Of a stretch of 64,000 nt of DNA, positions 16,812 through 25,427 are shown piece after piece. Position numbers and translations under genes: made by a program. The notes under the pieces are model-generated. The model did not search any database and was not told where the DNA came from. It saw only the letters and a program-made list of their open reading frames with translations. This stretch comes from Dyadobacter sp. CY343. Lineage in GTDB: Bacteria > Bacteroidota > Bacteroidia > Cytophagales > Spirosomataceae. The DNA lies in the NCBI RefSeq assembly GCF_021390335.1, contig NZ_JAJUXK010000005.1:434001-498000 (forward strand), written 5' to 3'. Every line of letters begins with the position of its first letter. Position 1 is the first letter of the stretch.

Positions 16812-18008
16812 CTATTGGCCGACGGGAAAAATCATCAACTGGCTCAATGCTTCATCTTCGCCCATGACCATGTATTTTCCATCCGCCGAAGCAGCCAGCG
16901 TACTTAGTTGAAAGCCACGCCAAAGAATACCCTGCTCGATACCCGGCTCCACCATCTTGAATTCAGGGTTACCCAGGTCGACAAAACCGGCATTTTCATC
17001 ATAAGAAAACAAATGCGAATAACCCGGCGCGCCGCCAGCTAGTCCATACAGCTTGCCATCGCGGCCAAAAGCCAGTGACTGCAACCGGCCCATCATCATG
17101 GGTTTACCCAGATTCTTAATCTTTTTAGTAGCAGGATTTAATACAAACAATTGACCGTCACCTGCATTGCCACCATACAGTTTTCCGTCCGGCGCTTTGG
17201 CCCAGGCTTCTACTTGACCCAAAACCTCGCGTCCCCAAACAGCCGGCAGCGGTGTTTCCAGGAACTGAAATGCCTTTTTGGCAGGATCAAATGCAAATAG
17301 CCGGTTGCCCACCGCACTGCCATAAACCAATCCTGCATTGTCCTGAATAAGTGCTTTGCAGAGATAAACCTCCGGCCCAACTGCATATTCGTGGAGGTTG
17401 TCCAGCTCTTTTTCTTTGGGTGCGACTTCGTCAAATACCTGCGTCTTTTTGGTCGCCATGTTGTAGGTGAAAAACCGTCCGCTCGGGTAACTGATTCCGT
17501 AAAGCTCGGTGCCTTGTTTGTTGCTGAGCAATGTGAAAATGCCTTCTCCGGCGACAGGAATGCCCAGATCTTTTACTTGAATGGCATCTCCATCTCCAAT
17601 GCTTACCTGCAGCAAATGACCGGCTACCTTGCTTTCTTGTCCCATAGTACCAGCGTACAACTGGTTACCGGAACCTTTGCAAAAGCCGGTAGCAATGCTT
17701 TTTTGGCCGGGAATAGTTTCCTGCAAATCTTTCAGCGCCACGGCTTTTCGTGCCGAAATGGATGCTACGAATAGGTAGGGTGATAAGCCTTCCTTCGCTG
17801 TGGTACCACCCAATATCCGATCTCCTTGCACAGCTAGAGATGTAATCGCGTTGCGGTACATCGGCAGACGCTTCTCGGCACTATTCGGCAGGGAAACTTC
17901 TATTGCAAATGCATCTTTGGGCGTGAAAAACGTGTATTGAGCCAGTAGCGGGGCAGAGCAGGCGAGGTATAAGGCTGGGAAAAATATTTTTTTAGTCAGG
18001 TTTCTCAT
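16812..18008 (-). CDS. Secreted beta-propeller protein, paralogue A
   Basis: 398 residues with a signal peptide ending LLAQYTF. Repeated blades of about 45-55 residues carry G-x-LYG-type turns (NQLYAGTM, TELYGISYPSGRFFTYN, GKLYGGNAGDGQLFVLNPATKKI, GKLYGLAGG). The product is thus a propeller of six or seven blades. The phrase YGISYPSGRFF matches YGISYPQAHFL of the upstream gene, showing that the two are paralogues. Their ATGA junction overlaps by 4 bp. No catalytic motif is recognised. Some lyases and lactonases have this fold, but so do many binding proteins. Function inferred only from operon membership. Confidence 0.6.
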   Translation of the reverse strand: MRNLTKKIFFPALYLACSAPLLAQYTFFTPKDAFAIEVSLPNSAEKRLPMYRNAITSLAVQGDRILGGTTAKEGLSPYLFVASISARKAVALKDLQETIPGQKSIATGFCKGSGNQLYAGTMGQESKVAGHLLQVSIGDGDAIQVKDLGIPVAGEGIFTLLSNKQGTELYGISYPSGRFFTYNMATKKTQVFDEVAPKEKELDNLHEYAVGPEVYLCKALIQDNAGLVYGSAVGNRLFAFDPAKKAFQFLETPLPAVWGREVLGQVEAWAKAPDGKLYGGNAGDGQLFVLNPATKKIKNLGKPMMMGRLQSLAFGRDGKLYGLAGGAPGYSHLFSYDENAGFVDLGNPEFKMVEPGIEQGILWRGFQLSTLAASADGKYMVMGEDEALSQLMIFPVGQ

Positions 18009-19207
18009 TTCCGGATTTCATTTTCGGGATTGAACTGGATCATAAAAGGGCGGGTGGAATCGCCTACGCCCGAAGGATTGCGGCGGGCAGCGAAGTACAG
18101 GTTTCCATCCTTATCCCGGATGTCGCAGCCGGTGGCCTCGGTCACAGCCGTAATGGGGTATTCACGCAAAATGGTCTTTTTGCCGGTCGCAGGATCGCAT
18201 TCTACCAGCACCGTCTTGTCTTTCAATACATAATTACCATGACCGCCAATGATGTAATACAGCTTTCCATTTTTGCCAATGTTCAAATTAGGTACATAAG
18301 GCCCCCAGGCGTTCGCTTTGCCTGTTTCGATCACGCCTCCCAAGTCTTCAACTTTTCCGATTCCGTTCTTTTCAGGGTGAAATGCGATGAGTTTTGCGCC
18401 GTACGTGATCAGGTAAATGATCCCTTTGGCCTCGTCTTTGGCGTAGGCGGTTACGCCTGTGATGATTTTCGAGCCGGGCGTTCCGGGGAATGCAGGCAGA
18501 CTTTCGCGCGCAAAAACCAGTGAGTCGCTATCTTTTTCATACTTGACGAGTCGCTGCCGCCAGTCTACGTAATAGCAGTTTCCCCACCAGTCGGTAAACA
18601 ATACACGCGGCACGTGCGAGCTGGCCAGACGACCGAGATCGCGCATGTGGTTTTTGGCTGGATCGTACACGAGGAAATGTGCTTGCGGGTAGGAGATACC
18701 GTAAATCGTTCCGGTTTTTGGATCAATGTCAACGTCTTTGATACTCTCGTACTGCATGCCAATTCCCAGATTTTCCAGTCCGGTTTTAGGATTCCATTTC
18801 ATGAAAAACCCGCCTGCATAGCCCTGCGGATGTTCCATCAGGTACTCCTCCCGCGACTCGCCGCCGTCGGTAGAGAAAAAGATAGAACCGTCGGCTGCGG
18901 CTACAATCTTGGAATGTATTTTTCCCTGCCACTGATAAGGCCGCAAATGCGCCAGATCCCTGATAAATCCATTCAGTTTCATGGCATTCTGCACCGGGTC
19001 GAACGTGTACAAACCGATGTTGTTCGCATGATTTGTAACGCCGATATGCACGGTGTTGGAAGCTGCATTGTAGCCGATCGAGCCCCAGGTGGAATGCGCC
19101 TCGGGGAAATCGGGATATTCAATAAAGGAGACGTTTTTGTCTGCATTCTGGGCGAAAGCAGTGGCTGCGCACATCAAACACAGCCAGAGTTGTATTGTAC
19201 GTGTCAA
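18005..19207 (-). CDS. Secreted beta-propeller protein, paralogue B
   Basis: 400 residues. The start is a TTG at 19207. A stop lies two codons upstream, and only this start leaves a full signal peptide (TIQLWLCLMCAATAFAQ). The propeller blades include NIGLYTFDPVQNAMK, IYGISYPQAHFLVYDPAKN and LIAFHPEKNGIGKVEDLGG. A conserved-looking block (GKIHSKIV, then FFSTDGGESREEYL, then EHPQGYAGGFF) has clustered His, Glu and Asp residues that could bind a metal. Oligouronide lyases of the PL22 type use a propeller with such a site, but I cannot assign this protein to them. It leads the propeller-GH123-DUF5107-esterase operon. Confidence 0.6.
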   Translation of the reverse strand: MTRTIQLWLCLMCAATAFAQNADKNVSFIEYPDFPEAHSTWGSIGYNAASNTVHIGVTNHANNIGLYTFDPVQNAMKLNGFIRDLAHLRPYQWQGKIHSKIVAAADGSIFFSTDGGESREEYLMEHPQGYAGGFFMKWNPKTGLENLGIGMQYESIKDVDIDPKTGTIYGISYPQAHFLVYDPAKNHMRDLGRLASSHVPRVLFTDWWGNCYYVDWRQRLVKYEKDSDSLVFARESLPAFPGTPGSKIITGVTAYAKDEAKGIIYLITYGAKLIAFHPEKNGIGKVEDLGGVIETGKANAWGPYVPNLNIGKNGKLYYIIGGHGNYVLKDKTVLVECDPATGKKTILREYPITAVTEATGCDIRDKDGNLYFAARRNPSGVGDSTRPFMIQFNPENEIRK

Positions 19208-19293
19208 AGGTTAAAGGTTTAGGTAAATGTTTTATTTACGCTAATGTAAAAAATGGAATCGATTTTGCGCAGTATGAAGTCTAATTTCTTTCG

Positions 19294-19308
19294 AAATCTT
19301 TCTTTTAA
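19294..19308 (-). promoter_or_regulatory. Candidate DeoR operator upstream of the propeller operon
   Basis: The minus strand reads TTAAAAGAAAGATTT, followed by CGAAAG. It lies about 87 bp upstream of the TTG start of paralogue B, in the 109-bp gap after the EamA gene. It matches, with one change, the TTAAAAGAAAGGTTT upstream of the AgaS operon. Repeated GAAAG/CTTTC steps are typical of DeoR-family operators such as that of AgaR. Confidence 0.4.
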
Positions 19309-19316
19309 ATTTCATT

Positions 19317-20201
19317 TCAGCTTTTAACTTCTTCAAAACCCATTAGAATAGCTGAGACAATGGCGAATGCAATGCCGGCGATGATCACAGGGTGGGGGAT
19401 GGTTTGATACAAAGCCAGCGATAAGGCGACGGTAAGTACGGGCGAAAGTGCGGTAGTAATAGGTGCGATGATGATCGCCTTTCCATACCGGAATGCATAC
19501 ACCAGACACAAAGCACCAAACGCATTAAGCGACTGGATGATCGCCGACAGGTACGGACCCTTAAAACTCCATTCGATCGGCTGACTAAAATCAGTGAGAT
19601 ACAATGCAAAGGGAATGAGCATCACCGACGTGGCCATCATATAAAAATACAGGCTTTCGGCCGACATGATTTCATTCGCAAAACGCATGATATACCCCTG
19701 CGCGCCCCACGCCAGCAGCGGAATAGCGGTAAGCAACATCCACGTATAGCCGCTGACTTGTGCACCACCAACCGGCTGATAGGAAAGCATAAAAATGGAA
19801 ACGAGCGCGATCCCGACGCCAATCCAGCCCAGTTTGCCCGTTTTCTCATGAAGCAGAAAAACCGCCAGCAGTATAGTGACTACGGGAGTTAATGAAAGCA
19901 GCGGAAAAACCAGATAAGCCGGCGCAATGCGCAGAACAAAAAATAGAACGAGCTGACCGCCAGCGCCTAGTAGCCCCGCTGCGCCGCCCCAGATCATGGC
20001 GCGTTTGTTGAAATCCAGCTTCCAGCCTTTGATTTTCAATGCAGCCAATGCGGCTGGCACCATTGTGAGTGCCCAAACGACGTATCCCAATGTTGCAGGA
20101 AAACCATTCTTTTCGGGTATTTCAATGACTGCGCCCCATACGCCGATGAACAGCACGTGAATGATTACATATATCAGCCAACTGTTTGTCTTACTGCTCA
20201 T
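19317..20201 (-). CDS. EamA/DMT-family transporter
   Basis: 294 residues with about ten hydrophobic segments in two halves, the pattern of EamA drug/metabolite transporters: SWLIYVIIHVLFIGVWGAVI, then YVVWALTMVPAALAAL, GLLGAGGQLVLFFVL, FPLLSLTPVVTILLAVFLL, LGWIGVGIALVSIFML, and the second half ending IIAGIAFAIVSAILMGFEE. It sits in the inner membrane. Substrate unknown; in this locus a sugar or amino sugar is a reasonable guess. It overlaps the S9 peptidase gene by 11 bp, so the two are translationally coupled. Confidence 0.85.
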   Translation of the reverse strand: MSSKTNSWLIYVIIHVLFIGVWGAVIEIPEKNGFPATLGYVVWALTMVPAALAALKIKGWKLDFNKRAMIWGGAAGLLGAGGQLVLFFVLRIAPAYLVFPLLSLTPVVTILLAVFLLHEKTGKLGWIGVGIALVSIFMLSYQPVGGAQVSGYTWMLLTAIPLLAWGAQGYIMRFANEIMSAESLYFYMMATSVMLIPFALYLTDFSQPIEWSFKGPYLSAIIQSLNAFGALCLVYAFRYGKAIIIAPITTALSPVLTVALSLALYQTIPHPVIIAGIAFAIVSAILMGFEEVKS

Positions 20202-22173
20202 TAGATGTTGTTTTTACATAGGTATCAAACCATTGGATCATCCTCGCATTCAGGTCGGCTTTGTTGCGCGGACTTAGTTCCGGTCGCCAGCCGTGGCCTT
20301 CGCCCTGGTATTGCACGAGCCTGGTTTCGATGCCTCGTTTTTTCAATGCTACATACATTTCCTCGGCCTGTGAAAAAGGTACTTCATTGTCGGCTTCACC
20401 GTGTATAATCAGCGTTGGTGTGGTCGCCTGTGCCACATTGCGCAGCGGTGACCATTTCCATAGCTCGTCAAAACGCTCGTAAGCCCGCCCTCCGAATTCC
20501 GATTCCATTAAAGAATGATACAAAGAAATACCTGCGAAACTGACCAGGTTACTCAATCCGCCGTCGGTCACAGCGGCTTTGAAACGGAAAGTTTGCGTGA
20601 TGATCCAGTTGGTCATGTAGCCGCCGTAGCTTTGGCCGGTTACGCCTAACCTTTCGGGATCCAGCCAGGGGGTTTTATCCAAAACAAAATCGACACCTGC
20701 CATTAAATCCTCATAATCACCGCCACCCCAATTCATGAGCGTACCATTTGAAAATGCTTGTCCATAACCGTGACTGCCTCTTGGATTGATGTAAACCACC
20801 GCATAACCCGCCGCGGAAAGTAAATGCATGCGTTCGTCGAAATCGTGACCGAACATATTGTGCGGCCCGCCATGGATCAGCAGAATGAGTGGATACTTTT
20901 GAGTTTCATCGAAGTCAACAGGCGGCATTAACCATCCCTGAACCTTTGTATGATCGAAACTTTCAAACCAGAATGTTTCCGCTTTTTGAAGCTTCTTATT
21001 TTCTAGTAACTCAAAATTTTCCTGCGTGATCTGCTCGATGACAGAGCCTTTATTTTTGCTTTTAAACAGTTCCGCAGGCTGGATTATGTCCGATTTTAAA
21101 AACACAAAATCCTCGCCATTAACGTCCAGGCAAAATTCCGAAATGCAGCCCGAGCCACCCCGAACCATTTCGACCTTTTCACCAACACTACTAACCCGAT
21201 AAATGGAAGTATCCCCGTGATCGCCTGCGGTAAAGTAAATGTACTTGCCCGACGGATGCCAGCGAATGTGCTCGATCCGCCTGTCCAGGGCTTTGGTCAG
21301 ATACCGGAAACTGCCTCCATTGGATGGAATCAATGCAATGTGCGTATCCTCGGCGGGGCTGTCATTCGTGCCAATGTTTCCGGAAGTTGCCAGAAACGCA
21401 ATATGCGCCCCATCAGGTGACCATTTGGGTTGGTATGCCAGACCTGCATGGTCAGTAAGTCTCGTGATTTCCTGTGTCTGAATATCCACCTTCCAAACAT
21501 CACTCTGCTGAATATCGTCCGGTTTTTTGGTTCGATTGCTGATAAATGCAATGTGGCGACTATCCGGCGACCAGGTAATGGAATGCTCGTTGAAATTTCC
21601 GGGAGTAAGCAATGTTGGTGAATCTCCCTCGGCTGCAATCAGGTATATGTGCGTATAGGCACGGTCGGCATACACTGGCCTGCCGCTTCCGCCTTTGGAT
21701 TTGTAAAGCAGATCGTCAAAAACGCGTATTCCATTGTGTTCTTCTTCTTTCGAATCAGGAATGTCGGCACTGAGATAGGCGATGTACTTTCCATCGGGCG
21801 ACCATATACAGTTGTTTTCTGCCAGATGATTGATGAAATACGACGATTCGTGACGCTGGACTAAAAATTGGCTTGATGCATTCGCTACTGTATAGATATG
21901 GAGCTCTCCCTGCTCATTTTCGAAGAGCAACTTGCTTCCGTCAGGAGACCATCCGTGTGCAGTACCTTTTCCTAAAACCGTTTTTGCGGCTGTTTCACCG
22001 GAGAGAAGTACTATCAAATCATAACGTTCATTCTCTGCTATATCCGCGGCATAAACCTGATACACGAGATCGTTGCCGACAGAAGAAAGCAGAGGCGAGC
22101 CGACTTTTCTGATCCTCCATAAATCATTTATCAAAAGTCCCCGGGGCGAGGCTTTTATATCCTTTGAAATCAT
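20191..22173 (-). CDS. S9-family serine peptidase (acylaminoacyl-peptidase/prolyl oligopeptidase type)
   Basis: About 660 residues from ATG 22173 (a TTG at 22206 is the longer option). A beta-propeller of TolB-like blades spans about 35-380 (WSPDGSKLLFENEQGEL, WSPDSRHIAFISNRT, WSPDGAHIAFLAT). The alpha/beta hydrolase follows, with ILLIHGGPHNMFG, the nucleophile GQSYGGYMTNW, DNEVPF giving the Asp, and GEGHGW the His. There is no signal peptide, so it is cytoplasmic. It would cleave short peptides, for example those released from glycopeptides. It is the first gene of the leftward set and overlaps the transporter gene, diverging from agaS across a 227-bp regulatory gap. Confidence 0.85.
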   Translation of the reverse strand: MISKDIKASPRGLLINDLWRIRKVGSPLLSSVGNDLVYQVYAADIAENERYDLIVLLSGETAAKTVLGKGTAHGWSPDGSKLLFENEQGELHIYTVANASSQFLVQRHESSYFINHLAENNCIWSPDGKYIAYLSADIPDSKEEEHNGIRVFDDLLYKSKGGSGRPVYADRAYTHIYLIAAEGDSPTLLTPGNFNEHSITWSPDSRHIAFISNRTKKPDDIQQSDVWKVDIQTQEITRLTDHAGLAYQPKWSPDGAHIAFLATSGNIGTNDSPAEDTHIALIPSNGGSFRYLTKALDRRIEHIRWHPSGKYIYFTAGDHGDTSIYRVSSVGEKVEMVRGGSGCISEFCLDVNGEDFVFLKSDIIQPAELFKSKNKGSVIEQITQENFELLENKKLQKAETFWFESFDHTKVQGWLMPPVDFDETQKYPLILLIHGGPHNMFGHDFDERMHLLSAAGYAVVYINPRGSHGYGQAFSNGTLMNWGGGDYEDLMAGVDFVLDKTPWLDPERLGVTGQSYGGYMTNWIITQTFRFKAAVTDGGLSNLVSFAGISLYHSLMESEFGGRAYERFDELWKWSPLRNVAQATTPTLIIHGEADNEVPFSQAEEMYVALKKRGIETRLVQYQGEGHGWRPELSPRNKADLNARMIQWFDTYVKTTSNEQ

Positions 22174-22283
22174 ATAAGTGGGTTCAGGCAGTGATTGTTT
22201 TTGCAAGATATGTTCTCCTGAGAGAAGTTACCTGCTACAATTCACTAATATTTATCCGCAATATATGAGTAAGCATAAATAAA

Positions 22284-22370
22284 TTAAAAGAAAGGTTTAA
22301 TAATATTTTTTACTTTCGTTTTATGATGTTTAATTTGAATTGTGGTGACAGGGTTATCTGAATGTCACCA
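22284..22370 (+). promoter_or_regulatory. Divergent control region: DeoR-like motifs and a 5' hairpin
   Basis: Between the S9 gene and agaS lie TTAAAAGAAAGGTTT (22284-22298), then ACTTTCGTTTTATG at about 22312, both in the style of DeoR-family operators. Downstream is a perfect 8-bp inverted repeat, TGGTGACA / TGTCACCA (22343-22350 and 22363-22370), with a 12-nt centre. The last ends 30 bp before the agaS start, so it may lie in the leader of the mRNA or act as an operator. Confidence 0.4.
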
Positions 22371-22400
22371 ACAACCGTCTTCTAATCGACCGCGAGAATA

Positions 22401-23549
22401 ATGCAGAAAAATGAAATAACGGAGCTTGAAAGCGGTGCGGAAGCACACACGCAACGGGAAATCCTATCGCAACCAGAGCTTTGGCAAGAAGTATATCATT
22501 TAATAAACAAGCAAAGTGCCGAAATCAGCAGCTTTTTGACGCCGGTTTTGCAAAAGCAAAATCTCAGGATACTTCTTACGGGTGCTGGGACCTCGGGTTA
22601 CATTGGTGATGCCGCACAAGGAACGTTACAAAAGTTGTGGCGCAGAACAGTTCAGGCGGTGCCGACAACCGAAATCGTAACCCAGCCTGAGGCCACTTTT
22701 ATCCGGTCGGTTCCCACGCTTTTAATCTCATTTGCGCGCTCAGGAAATAGCCCCGAAAGTGTAGAAGCGGCGAGGTTAGCTAATCGTTGCTGCGACGAGA
22801 TTTACCATTTGATTATCACCTGTAATGGCGAAGGGGCGCTGGCAAATATGCATGCAACAGACTCTGATAACGTATTTTGCCTCGTTTTGCCGGAGCGGAC
22901 AAACGATAAGAGTCTGGCGATGACGAGCAGTTTTACCTGCATGCTGCTTAGTGCGCTGCTGGTTGCCCGGGTGGATTCGCTTGAAGCGGAATTTCCGAAA
23001 ATTCAACGCATTGTGGAACAGGGAAATGTGATCCTGGAAAAACAAACACTGCTTGAAAACCTGGTGCTAAGCGGCTTCGAACGCGTGGTGTTTCTGGGGT
23101 CGGGCGAAAATCTTGGTATTGCAAAGGAATGCCACCTTAAGCTGCTCGAATTGACGGACGGAAAGCAGGTAGTTATGTCTGATTCTTTTCTTGCATTCAG
23201 GCACGGACCGCGGGCTTTTGTGAATGAGAATACGCTCATGGTTTACCTGTTTTCAAGGAATCCGCATATCCAGCGCTACGAGCGCGATCTGGCGGCGGAT
23301 ATTTCGCGTGATGCGCGGTCGATCTTTTCGCTCCAAATTGGGGGCGTCGATGGACTTGTTTTGCCAAACAGTAGTAAAATAGAATTAAGCATTGACCCGG
23401 AAAATCAATACCAAATGATCCCTGTGACGCTGGTAGGGCAGTTAATGGGCTATTACAGCTCGGTACACCTCGGTATCAATCCGGATAGTCCGTCTAATTC
23501 CGGGTCCATCAGCAGGGTGGTGCAAGGGGTGAATATTTATACAGAATAA
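22401..23549 (+). CDS. agaS: AgaS-like SIS-domain sugar isomerase/deaminase
   Basis: 382 residues with two SIS domains. The first, about 50-200, has LLTGAGTSGYIGDAA and SFARSGNSPESVEAARLA. The second, about 215-350, has VFLGSGENLGIAKECHLKLLE and RHGPRAFVNENTL. This architecture and length fit AgaS, which converts galactosamine-6-phosphate to tagatose-6-phosphate with loss of ammonia in the GalNAc pathway. It is cytoplasmic. It heads a three-gene operon whose other products, a PfkB kinase and a class II aldolase, supply the next two steps. The GalNAc kinase and the deacetylase (AgaA/NagA) are not in the window. Confidence 0.85.
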   Translation: MQKNEITELESGAEAHTQREILSQPELWQEVYHLINKQSAEISSFLTPVLQKQNLRILLTGAGTSGYIGDAAQGTLQKLWRRTVQAVPTTEIVTQPEATFIRSVPTLLISFARSGNSPESVEAARLANRCCDEIYHLIITCNGEGALANMHATDSDNVFCLVLPERTNDKSLAMTSSFTCMLLSALLVARVDSLEAEFPKIQRIVEQGNVILEKQTLLENLVLSGFERVVFLGSGENLGIAKECHLKLLELTDGKQVVMSDSFLAFRHGPRAFVNENTLMVYLFSRNPHIQRYERDLAADISRDARSIFSLQIGGVDGLVLPNSSKIELSIDPENQYQMIPVTLVGQLMGYYSSVHLGINPDSPSNSGSISRVVQGVNIYTE

Positions 23550-23564
23550 AAAGGTGAATCGCGT

Positions 23565-24518
23565 ATGTTGACTCCTAGATTATTGGTTGTGGGCGAGCTG
23601 AATGTCGACCTGATTTTGAATAAAATCCAGTCATTTCCTCAGGTAGGCAAAGAGATGATCGCGGATGATATGAATATGTGCCTGGGCAGTTCTGCGGCTA
23701 TTATGGCTGCCAACAGTGCTGCAATGGGCGTGGATACTGCTTTCTGTGGCGTGGTTGGGGAAGATTATTTTGGTGATTTTATCCTCCGTGAACTGGAACG
23801 CAAATCCGTCAGTTGCCGGCATGTAACCCGACTTCGAGAGCATAAAACTGGCTGCACGATGATTTTAAATTTCGGGCAAGATCGAGCGAACGTGACTTTT
23901 CAGGGTGCAATGAATGCACTGACGATCAACAATATACCTTTTGGTAAACCCTCCCCTTATCAGCATTTGCATGTGTCGAGTTTGTTTCTTCAAAAAGGGA
24001 TCCAGCATGACATTGAGCATATTTTCAGAAGCGCCAAAGCTGCTGGAATGACCACCTCGCTGGACCTGCAATGGGATCCCACCGAACAATGGGCGTTCGA
24101 CTATGCGCGCTGCCTGCCTTATGTGGATGTTTTCATGCCCAACGAGTCTGAACTGCTGGCGCTTACCAAAACGGATTCCATTGAGAGCGGCATTGAACGA
24201 ATCCGTCCGTACCTGCATACGCTTGCATTAAAAATGGGCAGAAACGGCAGTATGGGCATTTCTGGCGACCAGCAGTTGACGGTACCAGCTTTCGAAGTCG
24301 AACATTTCGTGGATGCGATCGGCGCGGGAGATTCCTTTAATGCAGGATTTATTCAAAAATATATTTCAGGTGCACCGCTGGAAGACTGCCTTCGAGAGGG
24401 TAACCTGATGGGCGCGCTCAATACCACGGCAGCGGGCGGCACAGGCGCATTCTGCAACCTGAACAAAATCAGCGAAAACATAAAAGACTTCTGGGGAATC
24501 GAATTAAGCCTGTCATGA
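23565..24518 (+). CDS. PfkB-family carbohydrate kinase, likely tagatose-6-phosphate kinase
   Basis: 317 residues. The PfkB fold is clear from the start VVGELNVDLIL, the GVVGEDYFGDFI segment, FMPNESELLALT, and the C-terminal signature AIGAGDSFNAGFI with the catalytic Asp. PfkB kinases phosphorylate sugars or sugar phosphates with ATP. Between an AgaS-like enzyme and a tagatose/fructose bisphosphate aldolase the expected reaction is tagatose-6-phosphate to tagatose-1,6-bisphosphate. Phosphorylation of free GalNAc is an alternative. The gene starts 15 bp after agaS and overlaps the aldolase gene by 4 bp (ATGA). Confidence 0.8.
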   Translation: MLTPRLLVVGELNVDLILNKIQSFPQVGKEMIADDMNMCLGSSAAIMAANSAAMGVDTAFCGVVGEDYFGDFILRELERKSVSCRHVTRLREHKTGCTMILNFGQDRANVTFQGAMNALTINNIPFGKPSPYQHLHVSSLFLQKGIQHDIEHIFRSAKAAGMTTSLDLQWDPTEQWAFDYARCLPYVDVFMPNESELLALTKTDSIESGIERIRPYLHTLALKMGRNGSMGISGDQQLTVPAFEVEHFVDAIGAGDSFNAGFIQKYISGAPLEDCLREGNLMGALNTTAAGGTGAFCNLNKISENIKDFWGIELSLS

Positions 24519-25342
24519 TATTAAAGGAAAAACTACGCGAATTAACACAGCTGAAAAAAGGCTTACTGGCTACCAATTACTACGATCTGGAAACGCTTCA
24601 CGGTGTGCTGCAAGCTGCGGCCGAGACCCAACAGCCTGTGATCCTGCAACTTACCCAGAGTTCCATTGATTATATGGGCCTGAAAACGGCGGTGAACCTG
24701 GGGCGTAACGGACTGGAAGAATTCGGCGTGGAAGGCTGGATCCATTTGGATCATGGCGGTTCGGTGGAATTGGTACAACGCTGTTTGGACGCAGGTTTTG
24801 ATTCGGTGATGATCGACGGGAGTGAGCTGGCTTTTGAAGAGAATGTAAGACTGACCCGCGAAGTAGTGGAACGAGCCAAAAGTTACGGTGCGCACGTGGA
24901 AGCCGAGTTGGGTTACGTGGCAAAACTAGGTCAGTCACATCATATGACAGGCTTCACACAACCCGACGAAGCCGCAGCTTTTGTAGAAGAAACAGGCGTA
25001 GATGCACTTGCAGTAGCGATCGGCACAGCGCACGGATTTTATAAAGAAGAACCCAAACTGGATATTGATCTCCTCCGCAAAATTGCAGATAAAACCGCGG
25101 CCACGCTCGTTCTGCACGGAAGCTCGGGTGTACCGCATTCACAGGTGCAGCAGGCTATTTCAAATGGCATTTGCAAAGTGAATCTGGCGACTGAAATCAA
25201 GAACATATTCATGGCGTCGCTGAAATTTGAACTGGCTTATAATGAAGATATTGACCTTCGGAAAGTGTTCCCAAAGGCGACTTGCAAAATCACGGAATTA
25301 GTGAAGACTAAATTGGAAATGGTGGGGAATGTAGGCGGGTAA
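24515..25342 (+). CDS. Class II ketose-bisphosphate aldolase (KbaY/GatY/AgaY type)
   Basis: 275 residues. Class II aldolase marks are present: HLDHGG for the first zinc ligand and catalytic Asp region, GFDSVMIDGSEL, VEAELGYVAKLG, the second zinc His in AIGTAHGFY, the third in LVLHGSSG, and KVNLATE at the phosphate site. It splits tagatose-1,6-bisphosphate (or fructose-1,6-bisphosphate) to glyceraldehyde-3-phosphate and dihydroxyacetone phosphate. By context it closes the galactosamine route into glycolysis. It is followed by a strong hairpin terminator. Confidence 0.85.
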   Translation: MILKEKLRELTQLKKGLLATNYYDLETLHGVLQAAAETQQPVILQLTQSSIDYMGLKTAVNLGRNGLEEFGVEGWIHLDHGGSVELVQRCLDAGFDSVMIDGSELAFEENVRLTREVVERAKSYGAHVEAELGYVAKLGQSHHMTGFTQPDEAAAFVEETGVDALAVAIGTAHGFYKEEPKLDIDLLRKIADKTAATLVLHGSSGVPHSQVQQAISNGICKVNLATEIKNIFMASLKFELAYNEDIDLRKVFPKATCKITELVKTKLEMVGNVGG

Positions 25343-25362
25343 AATTATCTTTCCTGTTAGTA

Positions 25363-25405
25363 AAACAAATAGGGTGTCTCAATATTTGAGACACCCTATT
25401 TGTTT
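25363..25405. terminator. Bidirectional terminator between the aldolase and SusD genes
   Basis: A perfect 20-bp stem (25363-25382 with 25386-25405) with a 3-nt loop, A-rich on one side and T-rich on the other. It is placed between two convergent stop codons and can work in both directions. Confidence 0.9.
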
Positions 25406-25427
25406 AATTCCCTAGTTCAACCTCACA

